Assembly (NCBI RefSeq): GCF_016904945.1
Contig: NZ_JADIKF010000040.1
Span: forward strand, 620,001 to 684,000
Origin: Dyella mobilis
GTDB lineage: Bacteria; Pseudomonadota; Gammaproteobacteria; Xanthomonadales; Rhodanobacteraceae
Reading direction: 5' to 3'
Length of the DNA: 64,000 nt
Program-made: the position numbers and the translations under genes
Part shown: positions 37,469-45,632 of the stretch, in pieces
How positions within the stretch are numbered: the stretch's first letter is position 1
Layout: the number at the start of each line of letters is the position of its first letter
The notes under the pieces: model-generated
Told to the model about the DNA's origin: nothing
What the model saw: only the letters and a program-made list of their open reading frames with translations
Database searches by the model: none

Positions 37469-37965
37469 GTCTTCTCCGTCGCCAGCCAGGCGTCAAAACT
37501 CTCCGGCGTCACGCGGCCTTTCAATTCGTCATCGATCATCAACGCAGGCGAGCACGCGCAGTTGCCTAGGCAGTACACCGGCTCCAGCGTGTAAGCGCCG
37601 TCGGCGGTGGTTTGATGAAAATCCACACCGAGCCGCTGCTTGACGTGTTGCTCGAGCTTGGCTGCGCCCATCGCCTGGCAGGATTCGGCGCGGCACAGGT
37701 AAAGAACCCGCCGCCCGGCGGGACGCGTGCGAAAGAAATGATAGAAAGACACCACGCCGTGTACGTCGGCACGCGAAAGATTCATCTCGCGCGCGATCAG
37801 CGGCACGGCCACCTCGGGCACGTAGCCGACCGCCTCCTGGATACCGTGCAGCACCGGCAGCAACGCGCCCGGCTGATCTTTCAACCGGGCTGTGACGTGC
37901 AGAACCGCATCGCGGAGTGCGTCGTCGATCGGCGGCAACTGGGCGATGTTCTTGGCAGGCTTCAT
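37465..37965 (-). CDS. fdsG: Formate dehydrogenase gamma subunit (NuoE-like, [2Fe-2S])
   Basis: 166 residues from ATG 37965; the open extension upstream is not homologous. NuoE-type motifs: GVVSFYHFFRTRPAG, CRAESCQAMGA and CLGNCACSPALMI give the four cysteines of the [2Fe-2S] centre. It is the small electron-transfer partner of FdsB. The gap to the upstream antiporter gene is only 14 bases, so transport and oxidation of formate are co-transcribed. Confidence 0.94.
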   Translation of the reverse strand: MKPAKNIAQLPPIDDALRDAVLHVTARLKDQPGALLPVLHGIQEAVGYVPEVAVPLIAREMNLSRADVHGVVSFYHFFRTRPAGRRVLYLCRAESCQAMGAAKLEQHVKQRLGVDFHQTTADGAYTLEPVYCLGNCACSPALMIDDELKGRVTPESFDAWLATEKT

Positions 37966-37979
37966 GATCGATATCAACC

Positions 37980-39623
37980 TTAGAACAGTGCTGCGGCCTT
38001 GCTCAGGGCTATCCACACTCCGATCAGGAAGGGAATGCCCACCAGCGCCCAAGCGACGATGCCTACCAGGCCGAAACCACCGCGTGCCGCCTGGCTGGCG
38101 TTGGCCGAGACGTGAGGCGCCTCATGCTGCAGCGAGCGCTCGTGCTCGAGCTCCTCATCGGTCATATGGTGCGCTTCCTTGACCGGCTTGACCAGCAAGT
38201 TGGCGATCAGGCCGACAATCAGCAAGATGGCAAGGATATACAGCGTGCGGTCATACACCAGGTTCTTGGCCACGCCGGCGTCGAGCTGCGCCTGGCGCAC
38301 CGCGGCGATCAGGAACGGCCCCGCAATACCCGCCACCGACCATGCCGTAAGCAAGCGCCCGTGAATGGCGCCGACCATTTGTGTACCGAAGATGTCGGCC
38401 AGGTAAGCCGGTACGGTGGAGAAGCCGCCGCCATACATGGAAATGATGACGCACACGGCAATCACAAACATGCCGGCCAGCCCGGCGTGCCCAAGCGTCG
38501 GCAAGCTGCAATAGAGCAGGATGCCCAGCACGAAGAACACGATGTACGTTCGTTTACGGCCGAGAAAATCCGAAGTGGAGGCCCAGAAAATCCGCCCCAG
38601 GCTGTTGAACAGGCTGATCAGGCCGACCAGTCCCGCCGCGGAAGCCGCTATTGCCGCCTTTTGCGCCGTAGTGAGAGTCGTCGCCGCATCCAGGCCGAGC
38701 AAACGGCCGCCGAACACCTCCTGGAACATCGGGCTGGCCATCGAGATCACGCCGATACCGGCGGTGACGTTCATGCACAGCACGATCCAGATCATCCAGA
38801 ACTGCGGCGTTTTCCAGGCGCGGTTCAAGTGCACGTGACGGCCGGTAATCAGCTTGCTGGCAGCGGCAGGCGCGGTCCAGCCAAGCGGAGTCCAGCCATT
38901 GGGCGGTACGCGGAAGCCGAACGCACCAGCCGACATGGCCACGAAATACAACACGCCCATCACCATCAGCGTGCTGGCTACACCGGCTACTTCGCCGTTC
39001 GCAAAGCGCGCCATCAGCGCCACCGCGATCGGCGCGCCGATCATCGCGCCGCCGCCGTAACCCATGATGGCGAAGCCGGTTGCCAGGCCGCGGCGATCCG
39101 GAAACCATTTGATCAGGGTGGACACCGGCGTGATGTAGCCCAGCCCCTGCCCGACCCCGCCAAGCACGCCGCAACCGAGAAAGGCCAGCCACAACTGGTG
39201 CATCGACACGCCGATACCGCCGATCACCAGGCCGCCGCCCCAACATAGCGCCGCGATAAAGCCCGCTTTGCGCGGTCCGGCATGCTCCAGCCAGGCACCC
39301 CAGATCGCCGCCGAAATACCCAACATGGCGATAAAGGTTTCAAAGATGTGCGTGACCGCAGGCACCGTCCAATTGCACGACGTTGCAAACAGCTGCCCGA
39401 AAAAGCCCATGCCTGCGCAACTGGGCGCACCGGGTACGAGTTTGCTCATCGGTAGCCAGAACACGGAAAAACCGTAAGCCATGCCGATGCACAGATGGAT
39501 GGCCAACGCAGCCGGCGGCACCAGCCAGCGATTGAAGCGCGGTCCGGCGATGATGCGATCCCTCGCCAACCATCCCGACGTCTTTCCCCCGGACGCCGCT
39601 ACAGCCTCAGGCACGACAGTCAT
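37980..39623 (-). CDS. Oxalate/formate antiporter-family MFS transporter with fused small-subunit-like tail
   Basis: 547 residues from ATG 39623 with GGGAG at 6 bases; a longer open frame is rejected. Twelve membrane helices (LAIHLCIGMAYGFSVFW, GGVGQGLGYITPVSTLIKWF, and the helix at GGGFSTVPAYLADIFG) place it in the OFA (OxlT) family. After residue about 480 a charged linker (HMTDEELEHERSL) leads to an extra helix IVAWALVGIPFLIGVWIALSK ending AAALF. This looks like the separate 'MFS transporter small subunit' of other bacteria fused on. It should move formate or oxalate for the fds enzyme that follows; direction and ligand are inferred from the operon. Confidence 0.9.
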   Translation of the reverse strand: MTVVPEAVAASGGKTSGWLARDRIIAGPRFNRWLVPPAALAIHLCIGMAYGFSVFWLPMSKLVPGAPSCAGMGFFGQLFATSCNWTVPAVTHIFETFIAMLGISAAIWGAWLEHAGPRKAGFIAALCWGGGLVIGGIGVSMHQLWLAFLGCGVLGGVGQGLGYITPVSTLIKWFPDRRGLATGFAIMGYGGGAMIGAPIAVALMARFANGEVAGVASTLMVMGVLYFVAMSAGAFGFRVPPNGWTPLGWTAPAAASKLITGRHVHLNRAWKTPQFWMIWIVLCMNVTAGIGVISMASPMFQEVFGGRLLGLDAATTLTTAQKAAIAASAAGLVGLISLFNSLGRIFWASTSDFLGRKRTYIVFFVLGILLYCSLPTLGHAGLAGMFVIAVCVIISMYGGGFSTVPAYLADIFGTQMVGAIHGRLLTAWSVAGIAGPFLIAAVRQAQLDAGVAKNLVYDRTLYILAILLIVGLIANLLVKPVKEAHHMTDEELEHERSLQHEAPHVSANASQAARGGFGLVGIVAWALVGIPFLIGVWIALSKAAALF

Positions 39624-39663
39624 GATCGTCTCCCACGGTGAAATCGGGACAACAAAATCCATC

Positions 39664-39676
39664 GCGTTGGCAACGC
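39664..39676. promoter_or_regulatory. Inverted repeat upstream of the formate operon
   Basis: GCGTTG-G-CAACGC, symmetric at all six arm positions, 41-53 bases upstream of the antiporter start, the expected distance for an operator of this operon. No known consensus is recognised and no cognate regulator gene lies nearby. Confidence 0.4.
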
Positions 39677-39854
39677 CGCGACTGTAGCCCAAAATCCAGG
39701 AACGCCGAGGGCGATCTTTTCCTGATGATTACTGCTGCGCAACATGACGGCGCTGACCGTGCTTTGTCACAAACACGCCAGCGCCGGTGTTCGTTAGCGT
39801 TTTCGTTGCGCGTGCACGACCGCCTTCGAGGTCGTGCAGCGCAATATGGATACC

Positions 39855-42800
39855 TCAGGGAACATCGTCGGAATCGACCGGCGCATCGGCGTGAATCTGG
39901 TTGGCCGCCGGTACCGCGATCGCTTTCATGCCTGCACCGCGCAGGCGCTGATTGAGTGCCGGCAGATCCTTGTCGCGCAAGGACTGCCAGGAAGCCGTCG
40001 CCTTGTCGAGGTTGGCCTGGTATTCGGCAAAAGCCTGACGCTGGCCATCGGTAGGTGCACGGTCGGCGCCTTCCACGTCGGTGGCGATGGCGGTGAGCGC
40101 ATCGTTCATCGCTTCCAGGTTGGTGGACGCTTCGCCGTCGCCGGAAACCAGCGGATCGGTCTTCTTGCGGAAGGCATCCAGGTCGGCGCGCAGGGCCGCA
40201 CGCGATGCATCGTTGCCGAGCTTCTTGTCAGCTTCATCGAGCTGATCGCGCACCCCTTCCACTTCGCCATGCGCCTGCCACATCCGCTGCAGCGCATCGC
40301 CTACCTCGCGCGAGAACGCCAAGCCATCGGCAAGCGCGTGCTGATCGGCCGTGACACGCGGATCCATCACCACGTTCAGCGGCGCCCGATACGACTTGCC
40401 ATCGACGGTCAACACCACCTGGTATTTGCCAGGCAATACCAGCGGGCCTTCCGGCGTAAGCGGCGTATCCGAATCCCAGGTGGCCGCGATGCTATAGCCG
40501 TAGAGCAGTGCTTCAGGGCGTGGATAACGCAGATTCCACACGAAGCGATGCATGCCTGCAGCCGTACCCAGCGTCTGCGGCGAACCGAGCCAACCCTTCT
40601 GGAAATAGCGCTCGGCGGGCAGTTGTTCCTGTTTGTCTGCACTGGAGAAATGACGCACGGTCTTGCCGTCGCCATCCAGGATATCCAGCGTTACCGGTTC
40701 TTTGGCTGCGCTGGCCAGCTGATAGTCGATGATGGCGCCGGCTGGAGGATTCTCGCCCAGCGGTTCGTCGTGAGGCAGTGGCGTGTCGCGATTTTCATTG
40801 GCGCGCACGCGAATGGCGTCGGCCGGGGTATACAACGCGGTCTTGCGGGCTGCATAAGCGCCGGCTTGGCGCAGCGGAGTGATGTCGTCGAGGATCCAGA
40901 TCGCCCTGCCCTGCGTGCCGGCCACCAGGTCGTCGCCGTGGATCAGCAGGTCGCGCACCCATGCCGTGGGCAGATTGCGCTGCAGCGATTGCCAGTGCGC
41001 GCCGTCGTCGAGCGACACGAACACACCGCGATCGGTGCCGGCAAACAGCAGGCCTTCGCGCTGCGTATCGGCGCGCACAACGCTCACGAAATCGTCCTGC
41101 GGCAGTCCCGCGGAAATATCCGTCCAGGTCTTTCCGTAGTCGTGCGTCCGCCACACGTGCGGGTGGAAATCGTCCTGGCGATGATTGTCTACCGCGGCAT
41201 ACGCTGTCCCCGCCTGCAGCGCGGAAAGATCCAGCGAACTGACGATGCCCCACTTGGGCAGATCCTTCGGTGTGACGTTCTGCCAGTTCTTGCCGCCATC
41301 GCGGGTGAGCTGGACGGAACCATCGTCGGTACCAATCCAGATTTCGTCATTGCTGAAAGGCGACGGCGCAATGCTGTAGATCACGCCATAGCCGCAATCG
41401 CGCGCCTGCTGTGCATCGGGGTTGCCGTCACAACCGGTGGCTCCCGGCTTTTTCGCGCTGAGATCGGGGCTGATCACTTCCCAGTGCTGGCCCTGATCGG
41501 TGGTGCGGAAAAGCACCTGCGCCCCCAGATACAAGGCATACGGGGCCTTGGCCGAAAAGGCAATCGGCGTGATCCAGGTGTAGTGGTATTTGAAATCGGT
41601 GGGACGCTGGCCATAGCTGTTGACCGGCCACGGCGTCACGTTCTGCACCACGCCGGTCAGGCGATCCCAGCGCGACACGCGCCCGCCGAGACCGGAGCCG
41701 AACACGATATCGGCGTTGCCTGGATACGGCACATCGTAATCGCGCTCATCGCCACCCACCGGGCGCCAGTCGCGATAGGAAATCGCGCCGTAGTCGCTGC
41801 GGCTGGCGATGCCTACCGTGCCGGAATCTTGCTGACCGGAATAAATCCAGTAGGGGAATCGATCGTCAGTGGCGAGGTGGTAGAACTGCCCGGTAGGCTG
41901 GTTGTACCAACTGCTCCAGCTGTTGCCGCCGTTGACGGTGACGACTGCGCCCTGGTCGCTTGCCGCAATCATGCGCTGCGAGTTGCGCGGGTCGATCCAC
42001 AGGAAATGATAGTCGTCGCCGCCGGGCGCGCCCTTGAAGATTTCCCAATGCTTGCCGCCATCGTCGGAGCGACGGATCGATTGCCCCGCCGAATAGATGC
42101 GATCGCGATTCTGCGGATCGACCGTGATCCGGCTGAAATAGTCGTTGGGCAGCCAGGATTCGCGACTTACCGCCTGCCAGCTCGCACCGCCATCGTCGGA
42201 GCGGTACAAGCCGCTGTCACCACGTGGCTTGGCCGAATTCACCACCGCATAAATGCGATGGCCGCTTGCGGTGGCAATGCCGATGCGCGCCAGCGTGCCG
42301 GTCGGCCAGCCGTTGCCGCTGATCCGCTTCCAGGTAAGGCCGCCGTCGGTGGATTTGTACAAGCCGCTGCCGGGTCCGGCATTCGGCTGGAAATACGACA
42401 GCCACGGATAATTGCGCACCTGCCAGGCGGCCGCATACACGATATTGGGATCGGCCGGATCGGCTTTCAGATCCACCACGCCGGTATCGGCATCGATCGA
42501 CAAGGTTTGCGTCCAGGTCTTGCCGCCATCGGTGGAACGATAGACGCCACGCTCTTTGTTCGGCCCGAAATAATGGCCCAGCACACCCACCAACAGCGTG
42601 TTGGCATCGTGCGGGTTTACCAGCACCGCACCGATGTGCTTGCTCTGTGTCAAGCCGATGTGCTGCCAGCTTTTGCCGCCATCGCCAGAGCGATACATGC
42701 CATTGCCTGCGGCCACGTCGTAACGTGCCGCCACCTGGCCCGAGCCGGCATAAATCACGTTCGGGTCCGATGGTGCCACCGCGATGGCGCCGATCGGCGC

Positions 42801-43085
42801 CGCCGGCACGTTATCAAAAGCGGGTTGCCAGGTGCGCCCGGCATCGTCGGTTTTCCATACGCCACCACCGGCGGTACCGATGTAGAACGTATCCGGCCGC
42901 GTGGGATCGCCAGCAGCCATGGTGGCCCAGCCGCCACGGAAGGGGCCGACCAGGCGCCATTCGAGCGCGCTGCTCGTTGCGCCGTTTGTCGCGGCAGGCA
43001 TCGCCGCGTACGAAGGCAGCGCACTGCTTAGCAGGCATGCAATGGCGAGCGCTGAGAGGGACCGAAGGTAAGAGTGTGTCGACAC
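39855..43085 (-). CDS. Exported BNR/Asp-box (sortilin/VPS10-like) beta-propeller protein A
   Basis: 1076 residues from GTG 43085 (preceded by a G-run), with signal peptide cleaved near SYA|AM. A TTG at 43100 would add five residues. The first about 750 residues hold many Asp-box repeats (SxDxGxxW type): GVWKTDDAGRTWQ, YRSGDGGKSWQ, YRSTDGGKTWT, YKSTDGGLTWK and YRSDDGGASWQ. These form beta-propeller blades as in sialidases and Vps10 proteins. A C-terminal region (from about 780) resembles a beta-sandwich and a helical segment. No catalytic site is recognisable, so hydrolase annotation would be a guess. A close paralogue lies at 45633, and a TonB receptor gene precedes it on the same strand. Confidence 0.85.
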   Translation of the reverse strand: MSTHSYLRSLSALAIACLLSSALPSYAAMPAATNGATSSALEWRLVGPFRGGWATMAAGDPTRPDTFYIGTAGGGVWKTDDAGRTWQPAFDNVPAAPIGAIAVAPSDPNVIYAGSGQVAARYDVAAGNGMYRSGDGGKSWQHIGLTQSKHIGAVLVNPHDANTLLVGVLGHYFGPNKERGVYRSTDGGKTWTQTLSIDADTGVVDLKADPADPNIVYAAAWQVRNYPWLSYFQPNAGPGSGLYKSTDGGLTWKRISGNGWPTGTLARIGIATASGHRIYAVVNSAKPRGDSGLYRSDDGGASWQAVSRESWLPNDYFSRITVDPQNRDRIYSAGQSIRRSDDGGKHWEIFKGAPGGDDYHFLWIDPRNSQRMIAASDQGAVVTVNGGNSWSSWYNQPTGQFYHLATDDRFPYWIYSGQQDSGTVGIASRSDYGAISYRDWRPVGGDERDYDVPYPGNADIVFGSGLGGRVSRWDRLTGVVQNVTPWPVNSYGQRPTDFKYHYTWITPIAFSAKAPYALYLGAQVLFRTTDQGQHWEVISPDLSAKKPGATGCDGNPDAQQARDCGYGVIYSIAPSPFSNDEIWIGTDDGSVQLTRDGGKNWQNVTPKDLPKWGIVSSLDLSALQAGTAYAAVDNHRQDDFHPHVWRTHDYGKTWTDISAGLPQDDFVSVVRADTQREGLLFAGTDRGVFVSLDDGAHWQSLQRNLPTAWVRDLLIHGDDLVAGTQGRAIWILDDITPLRQAGAYAARKTALYTPADAIRVRANENRDTPLPHDEPLGENPPAGAIIDYQLASAAKEPVTLDILDGDGKTVRHFSSADKQEQLPAERYFQKGWLGSPQTLGTAAGMHRFVWNLRYPRPEALLYGYSIAATWDSDTPLTPEGPLVLPGKYQVVLTVDGKSYRAPLNVVMDPRVTADQHALADGLAFSREVGDALQRMWQAHGEVEGVRDQLDEADKKLGNDASRAALRADLDAFRKKTDPLVSGDGEASTNLEAMNDALTAIATDVEGADRAPTDGQRQAFAEYQANLDKATASWQSLRDKDLPALNQRLRGAGMKAIAVPAANQIHADAPVDSDDVP

Positions 43086-43160
43086 GTGAAACCCCCACAA
43101 TCAAAGGAAACGATGTAACGCGAGAGCTTCCCTGCCTTCCACCCCACACATTGCCGCGAA

Positions 43161-45347
43161 TCAGTCGTAGCTCAGTGCGAACCCCGTGTACCAGGTCCTG
43201 CCGAACGCCGGCTCCAGGCCGTTCTGCCAGACGCGGTCAAAATAATGCCGGTTGCCGATATTGCTGATGCCCGCCAGCAGGCGCAGCGAGCGATTCAACT
43301 GCCAGTCCGACGCGACATCCACCACGGTATAGGCGGGAATGCGCGCCGGCATGTAAGTCTGGCCGCTGCCGTAGGCCTGATCGGAATCCTGCCAATACTG
43401 CGCCGCCGAAGATACCGCGGTAAGACTCAATTTCACGTGCTCGTCGCGCCAGGTCACGCCGGTCTTGACCAGGTAAGAAGGCGAGAACGCCGGCGTCTTG
43501 CCGACCTGCCCCGGAATGGCGCTGCCCGTGAAGGTGGCGTTGAGCAGGCTGACATTGACGAAGCTTTCCAGATGCTGGCCTTCGCTCGCCAGCGACGTGC
43601 GCGCGAAGAAATCGTAGTCGAGCTGGCCTTCCAGGCCGCGGCTGCGGGTGTCGCCCGTATTGACTTCGATCGTATCGATGGCGTTGATGTATTGCGTTTC
43701 CAGGCGGTTCCTGAAATCGATCCAGTACAGGCTCACGTCGTAATACAGCCCGGTGACCGGCGCGCCATGCACACCGGCTTCCCACGACAACGATTTGGAA
43801 AGCTGCGCCGCGTGTCCGGGCACCAGGTTGCTGAAAGGCGAAGCGATATCGAAATAACGCAACGGGCGCCAACCCTGCGACACATTGAAATAGGTTTCGT
43901 TGCCATGGCCGAAATCGTTGCCAAGTCCCAAGCCGAATAGCGGCAAATGGCGACCATCGGCTTCGTGGATGTAGGGCCGCGTCAGGAACGGCGGGCGCAC
44001 CGTTTCGTCCACCGCAATGCGCTCGTGCTCCAGGCGCACCGACGGCACGATGTGAATGCGATACGGCAGGCGGAACACGTTCTCCGCAAACAGCGATTCG
44101 TATTGCGAGCTGCGACGCTGGTTCAGTACCGGCGTGCCGTCGTGATCGTCGCGCGCCACCATCAGGTCGGGGCTGCTCCATTGACGGAACGGATCGTTGC
44201 CGCGGAACAACACGGTGCCCACGGTCAACGCATTGCCCTGCCCCCAGTTCTTGCGCAGGCGCACGTCGGCACCGTAGGTGCGGAAGGCTTCATCCTGCAG
44301 CGTGGTGCTCGATGGCAGCGGCTGTCCTGGCAACGATGCTTTCGCCGCCCGGCTGACCAGATCCTGATAGGTAAACCACAGCTTGGCTTCCAGCGACCAG
44401 CGATCGCCGAACTCGCGCGTGTGGCCGAGCACCAGCTGATCGCGATTGACCCAGTCGCGATTGTACGGCGTGGTGACGGTACGCGGATCCTGCTGCCATT
44501 GCGTGTAGCTCAGGCGGCCCGGATCGCCGGAGACGGCGCTGATCGCGTGGAAATCCATCCACCATTGCTGATGCTCGTCCGGCTTGTACGCCAGATACAG
44601 ATCGGCCTGGCGGTTCTGCGAACCGTCGTTGGCACGCGTGCCGTCGCTGTGCACATAACCCGCATCAGCACGGAACGCCCATGCGCCCTGGTTGCGCTCG
44701 ATCACGTTGTAGCTGGAAAACAGGCCGTGTTCTCCCACCACGTTTTCGGTGCTTACCGTCAGCGGCGTGCCGGGTGCGGGGCGCTTGGACACCAAGTTGA
44801 TCACCGGTGCGGGTTCGGGGCCGTACAACAGACTCGAGCCGCCGCGGATCAGTTGCACTTCCGACAGGCTCTGCGTCATCGGAAAGGCATATAGCGTGGG
44901 AAAGCCGATCCAGTCGCCTTCCATCGGAATGCCGTCTTGCATCACCAGCACGAATTCCGATTCCTGCGGGTTGCCGATGCCGCGATAGCTGAAATTGAAC
45001 TGCGTGGGCGTTGGCTGTTCGGAAACCAGCACGCCCGGCGTACGCGCCAGCGCCTGATTGAGGTTGTTGCCGATCACGGTGGGCTGGTTTTCCAGATGAG
45101 TCACCGTGGTCTTCTTGGTCACGGTGATCTTGGGGCCATCCACCTCGGGCATCTGATACTGCAACTTGGCCTTGAGATACTTTCGCCAGTCATCGGCGTG
45201 CACGTTGATCTCAGGCAGCTTGGTGGCTTTGACGGCGTTCTGATCGCCGGCCGGCTGCGTGTCCTGGGCCGACTGCGCATGGGTGGACCAGGAAACCAGC
45301 GCCATCAGCAAAGCAAACGGCAAGGAAGCACGGCGAAAAGACAACAT
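43161..45347 (-). CDS. TonB-dependent outer-membrane receptor
   Basis: 728 residues from ATG 45347 (signal peptide LPFALLMALVSWSTHAQ); a TTG 21 bases upstream would be the longer alternative. TonB-box-like KLPEINVHA, plug domain (NNLNQALARTPGVLV, VQLIRGGSSLLYGP) and a 22-strand barrel with C-terminal WYTGFALSYD. The final Asp rather than aromatic is unusual. Ligand unknown; the plug sequence suggests a siderophore- or metal-type receptor, but the BNR neighbours suggest a polymer-related substrate. The BNR gene A follows on the same strand after about 75 bases. Confidence 0.93.
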   Translation of the reverse strand: MLSFRRASLPFALLMALVSWSTHAQSAQDTQPAGDQNAVKATKLPEINVHADDWRKYLKAKLQYQMPEVDGPKITVTKKTTVTHLENQPTVIGNNLNQALARTPGVLVSEQPTPTQFNFSYRGIGNPQESEFVLVMQDGIPMEGDWIGFPTLYAFPMTQSLSEVQLIRGGSSLLYGPEPAPVINLVSKRPAPGTPLTVSTENVVGEHGLFSSYNVIERNQGAWAFRADAGYVHSDGTRANDGSQNRQADLYLAYKPDEHQQWWMDFHAISAVSGDPGRLSYTQWQQDPRTVTTPYNRDWVNRDQLVLGHTREFGDRWSLEAKLWFTYQDLVSRAAKASLPGQPLPSSTTLQDEAFRTYGADVRLRKNWGQGNALTVGTVLFRGNDPFRQWSSPDLMVARDDHDGTPVLNQRRSSQYESLFAENVFRLPYRIHIVPSVRLEHERIAVDETVRPPFLTRPYIHEADGRHLPLFGLGLGNDFGHGNETYFNVSQGWRPLRYFDIASPFSNLVPGHAAQLSKSLSWEAGVHGAPVTGLYYDVSLYWIDFRNRLETQYINAIDTIEVNTGDTRSRGLEGQLDYDFFARTSLASEGQHLESFVNVSLLNATFTGSAIPGQVGKTPAFSPSYLVKTGVTWRDEHVKLSLTAVSSAAQYWQDSDQAYGSGQTYMPARIPAYTVVDVASDWQLNRSLRLLAGISNIGNRHYFDRVWQNGLEPAFGRTWYTGFALSYD

Positions 45348-45388
45348 GCGGGTTCCGGGCAGAGACAAGTTAATCGGATGTTATCGCG

Positions 45389-45405
45389 CAAGCGAGACTC
45401 GCTTG
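45389..45405. promoter_or_regulatory. Inverted repeat in the divergent promoter of the TonB receptor and BNR protein B
   Basis: CAAGCGA-GAC-TCGCTTG, symmetric at all seven arm positions, 42-58 bases upstream of the receptor start and on the other side of the promoter region from the BNR B start (45633). A candidate operator shared by both transcripts; no known family consensus. Confidence 0.4.
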
Positions 45406-45632
45406 ACCATATGCCATCGGTTTACCCGGCCAATGCGGCACGCCAGGCGCGAGCGGGCCAGCCGATTGCGTTACATTGCGCGGACGACTTCCTCCCCCCA
45501 ACGCGCGGGACATCAAAGGAATGCGCCTCTCTCGTGCCAACTACGGAGGCGAATGGGGATGGGTTTTGCCCGGACTCCCGCACTCGGCATGGGAGGAAGA
45601 CGAACGCCCCTCATTACCAAGAGCTACGTCCC

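Noticed and set aside
39834..43031. 1065-residue plus-strand frame opposite BNR protein A
   Set aside because: Shadow of the BNR gene; no signal peptide or domain.
44937..45632. N-terminal extension of BNR protein B
   Set aside because: It runs antisense through the TonB receptor gene and lacks the signal peptide that appears only at GTG 45633.
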